Assembly (NCBI GenBank): GCA_947623455.1
Contig: OX392536.1
Span: 5,389,282 to 5,453,281, forward strand
Origin: Mimachlamys varia
Taxonomy: Eukaryota > Mollusca > Bivalvia > Pectinida > Pectinidae
Length of the DNA: 64,000 nucleotides
Reading direction: 5' to 3'
Positions 11,866 through 25,200 of the stretch are shown here, one piece after another. Positions within the stretch are counted from its first letter, which is position 1. Every line of letters begins with the position of its first letter. The notes under the pieces are model-generated. The model did no database searches and was not told the DNA's origin. It was given only the letters and a program-made list of their open reading frames with translations. Both the position numbers and the translations under genes were made by a program.

Positions 11866-11934
11866 TCACCGATTTAGCTCGATCGGTTTGTTGGAAGCCA
11901 AAGGTCCCAGATTCGACTCCTGGTAGAATCATTG
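11866..11934 (+). mobile_element. Second, diverged tRNA-like SINE head
   Basis: TTTAGCTCGATCGG followed by GGTCCCAGATTCGACTCC resemble degenerate A and B boxes at tRNA spacing, directly after the SINE at 11618. Stems pair poorly. Confidence 0.45.
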
Positions 11935-12129
11935 AGAAAATACAGACTTCTGCTACATGTATAATATGTGTATCACAAAACGCGTGCATTTTTTAGAAAG
12001 ACAAACTCTCTTTTTCAACTTGTTTTTATATCCGATACATTTGTCAGATGAAACTTGCCACTTAATCAGTTTGTTCATTAGCTTTTTTCATTTAAGTCTC
12101 TCTGCGCAAGTAGGCGCTTTTTTCATCCC

Positions 12130-12278
12130 ACTTTGTGTAGTTCAACCCACTCTCTGTTGCTCAACCCACTCTGTGTTGTTCAACCCACTGTGTGTTGTTC
12201 AACCGACTCTGTGTTGTTCAGCCAACTCTGTGTTGGACAGCCCACTCCGTGTTGTTCAACCCACTCTGTGTTGAATGC
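12130..12278. repeat. Roughly 19-bp tandem repeat (CCCACTCTGTGTTGTTCAA), about 7 copies
   Basis: A minisatellite in the A-B intergenic region. The absence of stops in two frames creates artefactual Cys-rich open frames. Confidence 0.8.
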
Positions 12279-12423
12279 TGCTGACTTTGCGGTGTTCCAA
12301 CGTTTCCATTTTTTATGGATGCGTTCGTTTTCCATCGTAATTCTTCTGGATTTTCTAGACTCCCTCTTTTATTTTCTAGTGTCCATCCGAAAGCTGTTAC
12401 ACAGTCATTTGGTCCTTCTTTAA

Positions 12424-13890
12424 GGGTTGGCCAATTCAGTTCAATGTTTTATTCATTATTTCACGGCTGATGAATTTGAGTTAAATTTATATGCAGTTTG
12501 TCCATACTGGTTAATGGTTAATAAGCTGTTCCATTTGTATCAAGATAGATAGCGTTGATTATTATGAAATTTAAAAAACTGTTTCGAAACAAGTTTAAAA
12601 AAAAACACCATATAAATGAGGAAAACCCGAAGTGTTATCATGTAATGTATAAGATTCCCCCCCCACAAATTACTTAGTGTAGAAATCATTTAAATCTAAA
12701 TATTGCAACATCCATGTAACATATTATTCCACATAGAAATATGTTTTTAATCTCTTTATAAATGTACATTGTAGTTGCTGATCACGCAACTCTAGATTCT
12801 CGTCAATTTGATATTAACATAATTGTGTCTTATGAATGAGTATGTGTAAATGTGTATAACAAATTATCAAACCCGACAGAAGCAATTTAGCAAACTTACC
12901 AAAAAACCGCAACAATAAATCTTCAGTAAAAAGATATATTCCGGAAAAGTAAGGCTTAATATCTAAAGGGAAAATTGGATAATTCGGATTCTATGATCAG
13001 ATTGCAGAAGCATGCTTTGGTCATTTTGTCATTGTTCATAATCAAGTTGCAAATGTATAATGATGAGATATGGATTGGATGAAAGACAAAAAAAAAATCA
13101 CTTTTTTGAATAATGAACCCCTGAGAATAGCAGGACTTTCCTTGCACATGAACGAATGATATGTTTTATGTATGTGTTTTGCAATAAGTGATATAAAACA
13201 TTTTTTATCGATTATGAAACGTTTTTTATTCTTTTTATATTTCGGTGTTTTCTTGGAGCCAAAGTGCGTGATATCATGTATATCTGACGGAGTATTCAGG
13301 ATGATTCATTATCCAAAACAAGCGCTTCATGTTAAATTTGCCTTAGTTCAGTTGGCATTATCAGCCCATAATTACCAACTGAAAGCGGTACAATGCTTAT
13401 ATTTACGATTTGCGATTAAAAAGAAAATCACTATAGCCTAATTAACGGAATTCAAGTTTCCCCGCCATTCTTGGCTTTGAGCCTGTAAACAGCTCTACCA
13501 TATGTTGTACCGCGTAAAAAACTAGTGCGTAAGAAAATAGAAAACCAGATAAGAATATTCAATGTTATACACATGTCAAAATATCAATTAACATTATGAA
13601 AATGCAAAATATATTTTGTCCGTCTGGTTGTTCAAAAGAAAAATGTTTTTTGTTTATAATTTTTCCGCAACAATATTAATGCGCCTGTTGGCAGTTTATG
13701 AGATTGTAATGCTCAACTACTGTTGGTAAGGTTATATAGTGACAATGTCATAGAGTGGTAATATATGGCAATAATCGTTTTTCTGGTTTGCACAATCCTA
13801 GATGTAAACAAGGTTTTTTGACGATTGCTGGAAAAAAATTAAATGCCATGTCAACAAACATGGAATTTGAACTCAAATTCGATAAAAAAA
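12424..13890. other. Intergenic DNA between genes A and B, nothing recognised
   Basis: AT-rich sequence without recognisable genes. The short open frame at 13172-13441 (MKRFLFFLYFGVFLEP...) has a hydrophobic start but no homology that I recognise and no splice partner. Confidence 0.4.
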
Positions 13891-13892
13891 AA

Positions 13893-14125
13893 TAATACCA
13901 AAGCGTCAACAAAACCATTATTCGAACTAAAAATTGATTAAACTAGGGGCAAAATATGAATACATTGAGACTCTTGTAAAAGCACAAGAGGATAATTCCG
14001 GAAGAGTAAGGATCCTCTCCTTCATAGACGACACCCGTCATGTAAATCTTCGTCAAATTCAAGTAAACCTTACGACAAGTTCACAAAGTGAGAACCGAGT
14101 CATCATTGTCAATCACAACAAGTAA
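13893..14125 (-). mobile_element. Solo 3' end of retroelement family R
   Basis: Read on the minus strand, this matches the sequence downstream of the reverse-transcriptase remnants at 31780-32515 and 62570-63135. Shared blocks are 'gattgacaatgatgactcgg', 'cttccggaa' and 'gtttaatcgattttgagttc'. No RT part is present, as expected for a 5'-truncated insertion. Confidence 0.7.
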
Positions 14126-14454
14126 ACACACTAATATACATACACAAACACGTCCATCTTCATAACAATAATAACAACAATACATAATGTTTTTTATTCA
14201 AATGCAATACATGCTGACAATTGTTGAGTCCATCAAATTATAGACGAGCACTTGGAACGTAAATTGCATTTTTTTAAACACGAAGAGATTTCCTTATAAA
14301 TGTTGAAACTTACATAGATAAGGGAAATAACTCTCGGGGAACATTTGAAAAAGGCCGAGGAATTCCTAATATTTCGTGTTTAGTCTAAGAATTGCACGAC
14401 AGCCTCACAACAAGTAAGTTATGTGCATTGTTTACAAATAGTTGAGAAATAACG

Positions 14455-14524
14455 TCTGTAATGGGTCGCGGCTCCATATATCTAAACATATTTTTATATA
14501 CTGACAGAAACTCAAGCAACTGTG
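14455..14524. mobile_element. MITE family 1, right half only
   Basis: 'taatgggtcgcggctccata' through 'gaaactcaagcaactgtg' matches the right half of the copy at 8311-8449. The left half is missing. Confidence 0.75.
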
Positions 14525-14689
14525 CTTGGATCCGTGTGTTATATGTTTATTTGTGAGCAGCCGACATCTATCACGAAAATCTCGATATTAAAAGCGATCC
14601 CTAGAATAACGAATCAACTGCGACCCGTAAACACCATAGGTAGGTATTAATGTGTAGTATTATTAAAATCAAAGTTTAACATAGAAAAA

Positions 14690-14745
14690 TTACGTAATAC
14701 ACACGCAGGCTGCACATTTTAAATTTAGTAATAGATACAGTACCA
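14690..14745 (+). repeat. Repeat family D, short fragment
   Basis: 'acgtaatacacacgcaggctgcacattttaaatttagtaatag' corresponds to the first 50 bases of family D, whose fuller copy is at 17739-17965. Confidence 0.5.
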
Positions 14746-15852
14746 GTCAGCAGTGGGTCGGTGACATCCCGTGCTCGATAAAGGAATGTGAATATACACA
14801 GGGAGGCCTACTGGGAGATATTTAATGAGTCGTATAATTGAAAAAAATGATTGCTTTGTTACAAATTGCATGTGATCTATTACAGTCAACAAAAATATAA
14901 CAATACCATATTTTTCTATTTGCATTTAGCTCTGTTATCCTAGGTTTGGAAGCATTAAAGGGCTTCGGGCACGGATGGAGACAAAATTACATCGGTTCAA
15001 AGGTCAATTAATAGTGGCAGCAAGAAAGATATTACTAAGAAAGTATGTTGCTATGATACGTTTCTACGTTACCAGAAGATACTGAGGTGACTCGCATTTA
15101 TAACATATCCACATGTGTACATGATAAAAACATGTTTTATATGGACTTACAAATGAACATGCAGGATCTACTTCTTTATGGTCCGGTTTCTCATATATCT
15201 CTTGAATATAAGAACAAAAAAATACAAGATTTTTTTTCTACATCACATGGTATTGCTCACACTCATAATCAGAGAAGCCGACGTTTATTATTTTTCCAAA
15301 ATAATAAGATATGAATGATTTTTGACATGAGTAAAATTTCAATTTAATGTCATATTCTTATAGAAAGAAGTATTCAATTGATCCCCCTCCCAATCGTAAA
15401 AATATCAGAAGGAAATCCAGCAGGTTTGATTGAACGTTAGGGGTAGATGAACAATGTTCTTCTTTCTTAAGGGTTTTTATATTTCTCTAAAAACAACATT
15501 TGAATAATGCAGCAAGATGATTTGAAATATTTTTTATTTTTATTTTATATGAATTAAAAAGGAGCAGAGTATTAGCTTACATAACAAGACACGGCATTTT
15601 GTTACTTCATAAAAAAGAACATGCTTTCTTTTGTTCGAGAAAAGAAGAAAATAGAAAAAACAAAAAGGTCCGGCAGACGGTACGTGAAAAGGATTATGAA
15701 ATTTATGTACTACTTGGTAGATTGATAGGTATAAACATTTCTACATACCACAAAACAAAACCCCTACCAGATGGATAAACAGGTATAAAAGCAATCTTCC
15801 CATTTATACATAATATTTCTAAATCTAACATAAAAACGGATATCCTATACTT

Positions 15853-16078
15853 AACAAGATGACGTAACACACACATATGCTGCACCTCTTAAATTTAGTA
15901 ATTGATACAGTATGCCAAAAAAACGAATTGAACTGCATCATACAGCTGTTTCGTCCTCTTAGGACTTTACAGAGATGCTAGGGGCCAAAGGGTAGGAATC
16001 CAACATTTCTAAACTAATGTAGAAGCAGAATAAGGGTCAGGTGCGTAAAACCCCTTTAATTTATGAATTTACTTGACA
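15853..16078 (+). repeat. Repeat family D copy
   Basis: A dispersed element of about 225 bp. Landmarks in order: 'gatgacgtaacacacac', 'tttagtaat.gatacagtatgcc', 'cagctgtttcgtcctc.taggactc', 'gatgctaggggccaaa', 'tgtagaagcagaa', 'gtgcgtaaaaccc.ttaattta'. Other copies are near 17739, 28478, 28693, 35600, 40850, 42420, 54830 and 54945, on both strands. No coding capacity; class unknown. Confidence 0.75.
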
Positions 16079-16462
16079 TTGACTTGAAATTAACAACTTG
16101 ATCCAACATAGGTATTTGTTTTACTCCTCATTTCATAATACTTAATAATTACTTATAGTCTGCGTGACCTACATATCAAGATTGTCTGTCAAATTTCGGT
16201 CTCTCTAGACATACCACTCTGGTCCAACTACATGTAATTATTGATATATTCGATTTCATTCTTTTGTTTAATAAAATTGGTCCATCAGTCGACAAAGTCA
16301 TGACAAACACAAGCTACAGCATGATGTAACATTACCCTCATAGGCAGGTCAACCTTTGTAATGAGTAGTCGTTCTATCAAAACAACAAGGCAAACGAATG
16401 AACAGAGTTACCTCAACCTCCATATGCCGAAACTCAGTTTGTCCGTCAGTTGTTGTCGATAT

Positions 16463-16572
16463 CAGACCCGAGTTTTACGAGCGTTACTTAAACCGTGATA
16501 CTTTCCTATGGTGATTTTTAAGTTAAAGAATTTCCTTAAGTTAAGTTAAGGAACGTTCGTGAATCTGGGGTC
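16463..16572. repeat. Short inverted repeat (MITE-like)
   Basis: 'gacccgagttttacgagcgtt' on the left pairs imperfectly with 'aacgttcgtgaatctggggtc' on the right. A related end ('ccccagttttacgaatattcc') is at 26506-26530. Confidence 0.5.
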
Positions 16573-17320
16573 AGTCACAGAAATTACGATACGGCAAAAT
16601 AATATCGAAAAACTCTTAAAACATGCTTCTGGTGTTTCTGCTGGGAACCTTTTATCAAAAGATCCCCTTACGTTCCTTATTAAAAAAAACTGAAATTGAA
16701 AAAAAACTGAAAGCAATTTGAAATAACGGAAAGACAAATTAAACTCTTTACAAGCTAAAATATAAAATTCAAAAGTTCAAATATGTGGTTGAGGTGTTCG
16801 AATCATAAACGATGTGCATTAGCATATTACTTGCAAGTAATATAAGTAAATCATAAGTGTTAATATTACCGAGATAAAAACCTTAAAAATGCACAAAGAA
16901 GCTCTATCAGATGTTGCACCAGGAATAATACCTGAATTGTGTTTATATGTAACAGCTATTCTAAACGATAGCTGCTCATGGAGTCATTTCCGTATATAGC
17001 TTGACAATTTTACAATTGACAGACTTTGTAACATGTATCCATTTAATTATTTGAGGAGGGATAAAAGCCCGCATTTTGGATGGTAACCTCTTGGAGACAA
17101 GCCATGACAAAAATCGCCTTTATATATTAATAATATAACGTTGGAACAACAATGTATCTGTTTTTATTATTCATAAAAGTAATGTTTGTAATACAAAAAA
17201 TACCATCTCGTAAATAAGAAGATAATAATAAGATTTTGTGAACACTTAATTAAAATCAAGTGAAATGGTAACACCAAATTGGCTTTATTGTCATTAGGAT
17301 GTAGATGCGACCCATATAAA

Positions 17321-17475
17321 AAATGGTTATGTAGTATGTGCTGAAATATTTAAAAGATATATGCAGAAATCTATATAATTCAAATTTTTAAAATAAAAAA
17401 TGTTTATGTAGTATGTGTTTAAATATTTATAAGATATGTGCTGAAATCTATATAATTCAAATTTTTAAAATCATT
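17321..17475. repeat. Direct repeat, about 75 bp x 2
   Basis: Two copies of 'gttatgtagtatgtgctgaa ... atctatataattcaaatttttaaaat' in tandem in the A-B intergenic region. Confidence 0.65.
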
Positions 17476-17738
17476 TTATTCATAACTCAACCCTTTGAAA
17501 TTGATTTTAAAGAAAATTTCTAGTGCAAAACAGTCAACATATTGTGGTTAACTATTCGTCTGCTGCTGTGATTGATGATCTCGTGACACAGTGTTAACCT
17601 TAGCCACATATTGCCTGAAATAAATATATTTCCTTAAAGAGTTATGACCTGTTTTTAAAAAGTTAATAAATCGTCGTCGCAATATGCAAACATAAAAATA
17701 GAAAATATGCGGCGTCACGGAAAAAAAATTCTATTTGA

Positions 17739-17965
17739 AAAGATGACGTAACACACACATGTGCTGCACCTTTTAAATTTTGTAATATATACAGCATGCC
17801 AAAAAAATAAAATGAATTAAGCTGCCCCATACAGCCGTTTCGTCCTCCTATGACTCTTGAGTGATGCAAGGGGCCAACAGGTTGGAATCCAAAATTTCTA
17901 CTCTAATGTAGAAGCAGAAGGGCCAGGTGCGTAAAACCCTTTAATTTATGAATTTAGAAGTAAAA
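17739..17965 (+). repeat. Repeat family D copy
   Basis: A near full-length copy with all landmarks listed at 15853-16078, starting 'gatgacgtaacacacac' and ending around 'taatttatgaatttagaag'. Confidence 0.78.
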
Positions 17966-18188
17966 TTTAACTAGTTCTGTATAATATCAAATCGTGTACT
18001 ACGTAAATGTGTATATTATGTACCGTGCCACTACTCAAATGAGATTAACTGTGGCGAAAGCAAAGAACTATCGTCACCAAAAAAGGAAAAGAAAAAAAAT
18101 TAAGATTGGAAATATCAAGAAAACACTATTAATCGCGTTGAACACCCACATTCACGAAAAACACACAGTATTTTAATGAGTGTAAAGT

Positions 18189-18250
18189 CAAAACGCATTG
18201 TATGAAATACAATGTACGTGCAGAAGCACGTACAATACATATTGCGTTAA
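18189..18250. repeat. Small hairpin around TGTACGTGC / GCACGTACA
   Basis: A nine-base perfect inner stem with a 4-nt loop (AGAA), and imperfect outer arms 'aacgcattgtatg' / 'catattgcgtt'. Intergenic, upstream of gene B. Confidence 0.55.
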
Positions 18251-18706
18251 AAGAGTAAACGTGCATTGTGATGAGAAAACCCATCGTATTCAATCGTTGG
18301 AACAAACAGGATTATAGAAAACGCATTGTGGTTTTCATTCTAACACTGTTTTCTGTTTGCTGCAGTGTAAGATCATCGGCAACAAAGATATTTTATTTCC
18401 ATAAAGCTGTAATTTTAATGTTATAAGGCAAAAAAACGAAGTTTAGATTTAGGACAACCTAAAATAACTCCGTTCTGTTAAACGACCTGACATGTAATAT
18501 ATTTTGTGATTAAAACTCGTAGAAGGAAACGACGATTATTTTCATTTTTTGGACACATAACATTTGTCATTCACGAGATATCTGTCAAAGCTTTTACATG
18601 TTCCTAATTAATATAATATCATTTTCGTCAGTGTAGAAGAATATTTAACTTTGTACAGGTGCAAAAGGGAGCTTTTTTTGCGGCATAGAAATAAGAACAT
18701 ATATTT

Positions 18707-18947
18707 ACTGTAAACCAACTTATTTTCGCGGCGGCTTAATTTCGCGTTTCATAAAAAACTACTATTTCGCAGCGATTTAATTTCGCGATTAATACGTTCG
18801 TAAAGTATATGTACAGTACATAAAGTACAGTACTCATACAGTTATCATGCATCTGATTAAAACTATTTCACGGCAATTCATTTTCGCGAATTTCAATCAC
18901 CCGCGAAATACGCGAAAATAAATCGCACGCGAAAATCATTTGGTTAA
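18707..18947. mobile_element. TTTTCGCG-rich inverted-repeat element
   Basis: The ends 'ctgtaaaccaact.attttcgcg' and 'cgcgaaaatcatttggttaac' are roughly reverse complements. The inside repeats 'aatttcgcg' and 'cgcgaaat'. Related sequence occurs at 33655-33880 and 39868-40088. Probable MITE. Confidence 0.6.
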
Positions 18948-19336
18948 CATTATATCAAATAGAAATGTTCAAATTACGCACAACTAACTGATTTTTTTAT
19001 CCGACTAGAGCTGTGATAACTCATTTAAACTTTTTGAATTTGAACAATTTGTAAGAATTTGGTGAGGACAATTTGAGAATCTAAATAGAACTTTTAATGG
19101 TTGTAGTATTGCCGTTATCCATCTAGATACAGACTCAAGAATTTATATCAGAACCACTATGCTACACTTTAAACCAAAATGAAATATAGGTCAGATAATG
19201 TCTAAATGATTTTAAAAATATTGCACTGAGGTTGGATCAACAAAAATGTACAAAATATGTAAAAAAGGAAAGACTTGTACAGAATAAAATAAATATATGC
19301 CAAACTGATTCAAAAAATTATTATCATAGGTATTAA

Positions 19337-19720
19337 AGGCCCAATATACGTAACTTCAGGAAATTTTTCGTGAATCTGAAAAATTCTGAAAAAAATCCAG
19401 TTGATAACCATGCAAATATAAGCCTTTTGCGAAGTAAACCTGAGCGGTAACTAACAAGAAACTTTTGGCAAAAAAATCCAAAGTGTTGAAAATAATTCAG
19501 GTGGGGCCCACTTTAACAACAAGCCGAAGTTAGAAGACAGTTCAAAATGGACGCGTGTTTACAAATACCGAGTTTCAACTGCTGCTGTACCGGTAACCGC
19601 TTAAGAATTCATCTTGAATATTGCTGATACCAGTTAATCTTAACTAAAGTTATAAACATGAAAAGTTATTAGGCTTGATTTTCGCTTCAAGTTTTGCCGA
19701 AAGTTACGTATATTGGGCCT
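19337..19720 (+). mobile_element. TTAA-flanked MITE (family 2), 384 bp
   Basis: Same element as 8894-9278 in opposite orientation, with TTAA at 19333-19336 and 19721-19724. Shared internal block: 'caactgctgctgtaccggta'. Confidence 0.82.
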
Positions 19721-20306
19721 TTAATAATAATTTAAAATCATCTATGTGCATTTCCAAGAATGATCCATCGATCAAAAAATAATATGACTGATGTAACGAG
19801 CTCCGAGAGAAGACGAATGGTTGTTATTTCTTTCACTCGAGTTAGTTAACTTTTGAAAATTAACTAACGGGATATTCATTGAATTAAATGTAAATGAACA
19901 GCGGACAATATGGACGCAAACATATCGGATAGTATTTTTGCGCAAAATGATGACGTCAACAATCAGAAAGTGACGTTGTTCGGTCAAAGTTCACCATGTC
20001 AGCCAATCAAATGCGTTTAGTGTTTATTCCACGTATGGTATATAACACCCATCTATTGCTGTAGAAATTACTTTGCAATTCGTTAGATCAATGTGCGATT
20101 TTACTCTACGCCACTTAAATAAAACAAAGCATATATTTGCATAGCTGTTTTTTTTATCATTGCATGATAAACTTCCGTATTTATTTTATTTTGACTTATC
20201 AGTTTCAAATCTGCAAAATGTCGAGTCATCAATAGATAAAATGACGATTATACAAATTGCTGATTTTGTTATTTTCATATATTGTCACATACACGAAAAT
20301 AATTAG

Positions 20307-20550
20307 AGAATACCATAGCGTCAACAAAACCATTATCCGAACTCAAAATCGATTAAAGTAGAGGCAAAATACAAACAAAAGGAAAGATTTACACAGAGAT
20401 CCTTGAAAAAAGAAAATAAGGCAAGGTGTTCTGAAAGAGTTAGCGTCTTCTGTGTCATTGACGACACCCGCCATGTAAATCTTGGTCACATCCAAGTAAA
20501 CATCAAGTCATAAATTAAGGACCGAGTCGTCATTGTCAATCACAACAGGT
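20307..20550 (-). mobile_element. Solo 3' end of retroelement family R
   Basis: The minus-strand read matches the tails at 32230-32512 and 62880-63135: 'cgcaaa', 'tgacgactcggtcc' and 'cgattttgagttcggataat' landmarks. No RT part adjacent. Confidence 0.68.
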
Positions 20551-20559
20551 ACGCACTCA

Positions 20560-22060
20560 CTCTAATAAGCATCACAAACACACCAAATATTTCTTATGAG
20601 ACAAAAATGGCGATAATAAAACTTGCTCATAGTTTCTGATGAACCGGCATCTCAAGAATCTCTGTGTTGTAAGTTTGTCAGCAGTCGACATCGATCACGA
20701 AGATCTCGGGGAGATACTTGTATCAACAATTATTTAGAAAGAAAACACAGTCGTGTCGTCAAATGTGGCGTCTCTGGAACAAGGCACCAAAAAGTGTGGT
20801 TCTAATCCCTAGACTTTATGTCGCAGCAATTGTGTTTTCGTCATCCTACATGCAATATTATAGATAGAAAATATAATGATGCTATTGTGGAATTTTACTT
20901 ATCAACTTATAGACATAACATTAACTGTAATCCCTATAGTTATTATTTTTTTTTATATCATCGTTAATTTATAAAGAATATAACCATGCTATAATTTTGA
21001 TAATTGCTTTCATTAGAATAAAAAACAATAACGCATTTACATATCCTTCGTGTGTCTCTAAATAGTTATTCTGTGACGGAAATGATAAATTCTAAGGAAG
21101 AATTCCTGACATTTTGATGGAATACTCCTTCAAGCATATCGAGGACCTCTTTGTTCTATCGAAAACAAATACCAACTTTTACAATTTATGTAAGAACAAA
21201 AATAAAATCAATCCCATTGAAATTGTGCGTAAGTCGTCTGTTACATTTTTTTTATATCTATGTGAAATATACATTGCATTGGCATGACGGCGTTTCGTTG
21301 ATATGTTAATTTATTCAGCCTGATTTGATGAGTGATAGCAGATAGGTTTAACAAAAGACGGATTAAGTTGGATTGTGCAGTTTGCTGTCTGAAGTCCCTC
21401 GGTAAGTGCGAAACAAGTGAGTTTGTAAATGTCTCTAGAAAGTTAAAAGTAATATCTCAAATCCAAAAATTCATACTTATATTTTTTTCGATTGTTCAAT
21501 TATTAATATTTCGAAACAAAATGTATCGATTTTGAAATATCTTTATTCTTTCATTTTTATTCTTATAAAAGTTTCATGTTATTCTAACATTACTAATATT
21601 GAATTTGTTTTTATTACTAACCATGTAGAAACAAATTAAATCCGGTATAAAGAAAACATATTTTATAGCTAATTTAGATACTTAAAATGTATATTTTTGA
21701 TATCGTAGTGTCGTCAGCAAATCATGATTTTGCGAACAGTCGTTCGTCGCTAAAATGTTTGCTTTTAACAGCTGCGTGATGTCCGCCTTCTGAATATCGT
21801 CGTAGAGGAAACTGCTTGTGAAATCTAACATATTTAATCGTTTACTCATTTGTCATGTTATTCTATGGCCTTAACACATTTTATAACAGCTTGTAGTTTT
21901 CATATTTAAATCTCCTTTATAAAATCAAACGAAAACTGTAAACATTGATTTTTTTCAAATAATTGCTCAAATGCCTACAGACCAGTTATTATATCATCTT
22001 GATAATTTTAGCAGCTTCAGTAGAAATTAAATGTTAAATATCAATCAATGTTATTTTTAT
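20560..22060. other. Upstream region of gene B
   Basis: AT-rich DNA before the first coding exon of gene B. Because the ATG lies 5 bp after a splice acceptor, a non-coding leader exon and the promoter should lie here or further left, but I cannot place them. The open frame 21332-21535 has no recognised domain. Confidence 0.4.
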
Positions 22061-22068
22061 TTTAACAG

Positions 22069-22233
22069 GCATAATGTATCGTGGCTGGTTTTTATCGTCA
22101 ATCATCCTTGTTCAACTGGTTTGTACAGGAGATTCCACCGGTGACATTGGAGCTCTGATTAGCGCCATAAGAAATGCGATTTCCATGGCAATGAACGATT
22201 TCTCTGGAGGAGCCCTCTTTCAGTCAGATGCAG
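22069..22233 (+). CDS. Gene B first coding exon: signal peptide
   Basis: Acceptor ttttaacag at 22060-22068, then 5 nt and ATG at 22074. The protein starts MYRGWFLSSIILVQLVCTG, a typical cleavable signal peptide with a hydrophobic core. I chose this ATG because it is the only one giving a signal peptide in frame with exon 2, and gene C has its ATG similarly close to an acceptor. Donor gcag|gtaaac. The acceptor implies a non-coding leader exon upstream. Confidence 0.85.
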
Positions 22234-25200
22234 GTAAACAAATATTTATATAGTTCTGAATTTAACATTCAATGGCATTCAAATATAATGTATTCTATTT
22301 TTCGAAACAAGATATTATTACATGATTAGATATACAAGTAAACAACACACAGGTGCAATTGAAGTGATTTTAATTTTTGACTCTGAAATAGTGAAAAAAA
22401 TGGTACAAAAAAGAATACCGACGATATATTTTTATGACTGTTTTGGAAAGAAAAAAATAAAACTTAATTTCGATACAATATATGTTCTTAACTTTAATAC
22501 CGTTAAAGCTGCGAAAACTGTTACGCAAATGAGAAGTTCGAATTTAAAAATTAGAGGTCTTGGTAACTTCAGTTGATTTTTCTGGGTTAAATATTATTTA
22601 AAGACATTTTACTTCCATAATTAACAAAAAATATTTTTGTGAAAATGTGAAAATGTTCATTCAATTCATTTCGCAAATGTGAGAGACATTAGATGAGGTT
22701 TTCTTACAATTGGTCAAAACAATAAAATTCATTTAAAATAACGTATAATGACAATGTTACCTCTGATCGATCTTTTCTGCTAGATAAAGAACTCCCGTTT
22801 TAAATAATGCAAATATTATAAATATTATTATCAGAAAAATAAAAAAAAATCACATTTATCCTTAATAGGTATTCTAATAAATAAAAACTGATATGGTAAG
22901 TTCCGGAATTTCTGTGTTTTTGCAACTACTGTTTTCACATATGTTATTATCGGTCAATATAGTGCTCCAATACAGGATGTCGTATATTTAAAAGGGGAAA
23001 TAACGTTACAATAATGGCAAACTTTAATGCACATTTCGAATAATGCTCGGTATCTATTTACCGATATATGAAGTTGTATGGGTAAGGACAACACATGCCT
23101 TTGTATATGAGTGATACACTTAATTCAACTGAGTACATTTTTGCATAAGCATTTCTTATCACGGCGTCATCGCATTCAACGTTGGTTCATTCATCGATGT
23201 ATTGTTTTACAGGATAAATGTGTGTTTAACCATTTTATAAATTCTTTTGCAGTTATTAATATTATAATTTCTTCTTCCTCATGATTTTATTAACTGGCAA
23301 TTAACACTTTTGATGTTTGAATAATATTTTCTATCATGAATGCATATTTATTGAATAGCGCTGTATTTTTGGTATGATTCAGGATTTCATGTAGGCTTTT
23401 AATTTATCTTTATTTTTCACACTTTTGATAAGTTTATTTTTCACATTTTTGATTAGTTTATTTTTCACATTTTTGATTAGTTTATTTTTCACATTTTTGA
23501 TTAGGTTATTTTTCACATTTTTGATGTTTATTTCACTTTTTTATTTGTTGATTTTTTTTTCCAGCTGCTAGGTTTGCCGAACTCGATCGACAGTCACAGC
23601 GTTTAGTCTTACTTTTAGACAGGAATGCACAACTAATGCAGAGAGCTATGATCATCTTCACCAAATTGTAAGTTTGAGTTGACTATGTCTATGGTGTTAT
23701 AGGACATAGCGGATGTCAAAACATTATATTAATGATCCATTTCCCCGATAACGGCTATCAAAACGGCATATTAAGGATCCATTTCCCGGATAACAGCTAT
23801 GGAAACGGCATATTAAGGATTAATGTCCTATATAACAGCTAATAAAACCGTATATTAAGGACCCATGTCCCACATAACGACTATTATAACAGCATATTTA
23901 GGATCAATGTCCCACAATACGGCTATCAAATCGTCATATTAAAGATCCATGTCCTACATAATGATACAAAACTGTATTGTTTTATTCTTCCGATTAACCT
24001 TCCAAGACTTTTATTAGACACACCGCATAACGGGTTAATAACGCTCATAATTGACGTGGTCTTAAATTATCTAAATTTCGACGCAAACTTTGAAAATAGA
24101 ATATTAAAAGGATTATCATTTCGCAATATGTGACATACGGTAATTGTAACTAACCGAAGGCAAACCAATACCTGGTAATTGATCAAACTTCCTCAGGATG
24201 TGGGAACGTAAATGAATAAGAAACACACCGGTGTGATAACATGCACTTTGAAATTATGTAGAAAATTATTTTTGAAACAAACTTATCACCATCGACTATT
24301 CCATATTTACATTAGTATCGTGTTCCCTCACAATATTTTTGCGGAACTGATTTCTCAGAATTACTCAAATTGTCATCAAGTTGTTTTGAGTATTATCATA
24401 CTGACAAACAATGAAGAAGAATTGATTTTCAGCTACAGCTAGGTGATATTAATAAAATGTAGATGATAATATTTAATCAATAATGTTCCGGGTTATTTTG
24501 CATAAATTGTAAGAAAACAATTACCTTGAAATCCTTGGTTTTTAATGTCTTTAAACTGAAACAAATGTTAATTGAAAGGAAAACAAGGATATACAATAAA
24601 TGTTAATATGTAAATCTTTACATTCTTGGCAGTTTTGATATTTCCTAGAAATAGTCTGACAGGGAAGTAGACACATATAAATAATAGATTTTAACATCGA
24701 GACACAAATCAATATTTGTTATCTAATGTGTTTTAAAGATTCGTGTTCCACTTAAACTGTAACAATCATTCCGAGCTACTTATTATGAATGAAGATACAT
24801 GTCAAAAAAAAAAAAAAAAAATTATTATATGAAAATAATCCATCATTTTTGTTTATACAATATGGTTTACATAAACCGAGTCAGACATTACTTGAATAAT
24901 TACATAATTTCATTTGTGTAAGATGAACTTGATTTTATGTGGTTACACTGATATGAAAATAAGATATAAGTATGAATGTGCTTTCCGAAGGACTTAAAGA
25001 CTTGTTTTACGATAATACTTGTTGAAATGAAATACGAAATTCTTCCTAATGCGTATACTATATTTCAACAATACGTATTTATCAACGACTTCTGAAAAAG
25101 GGCAGATAGGTTTTCATGCTATATAAAGACTTGTTTTACGATAATTCTTGTTGAAATGAAATATGAAATGTTTCCTAATGCGTATGTTATATTTCGACAC

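Noticed and set aside
12130..12423. Cys-rich repetitive ORFs in two plus frames
   Set aside because: They come from a 19-bp minisatellite with no stops in those frames; no signal of selection or splice context.
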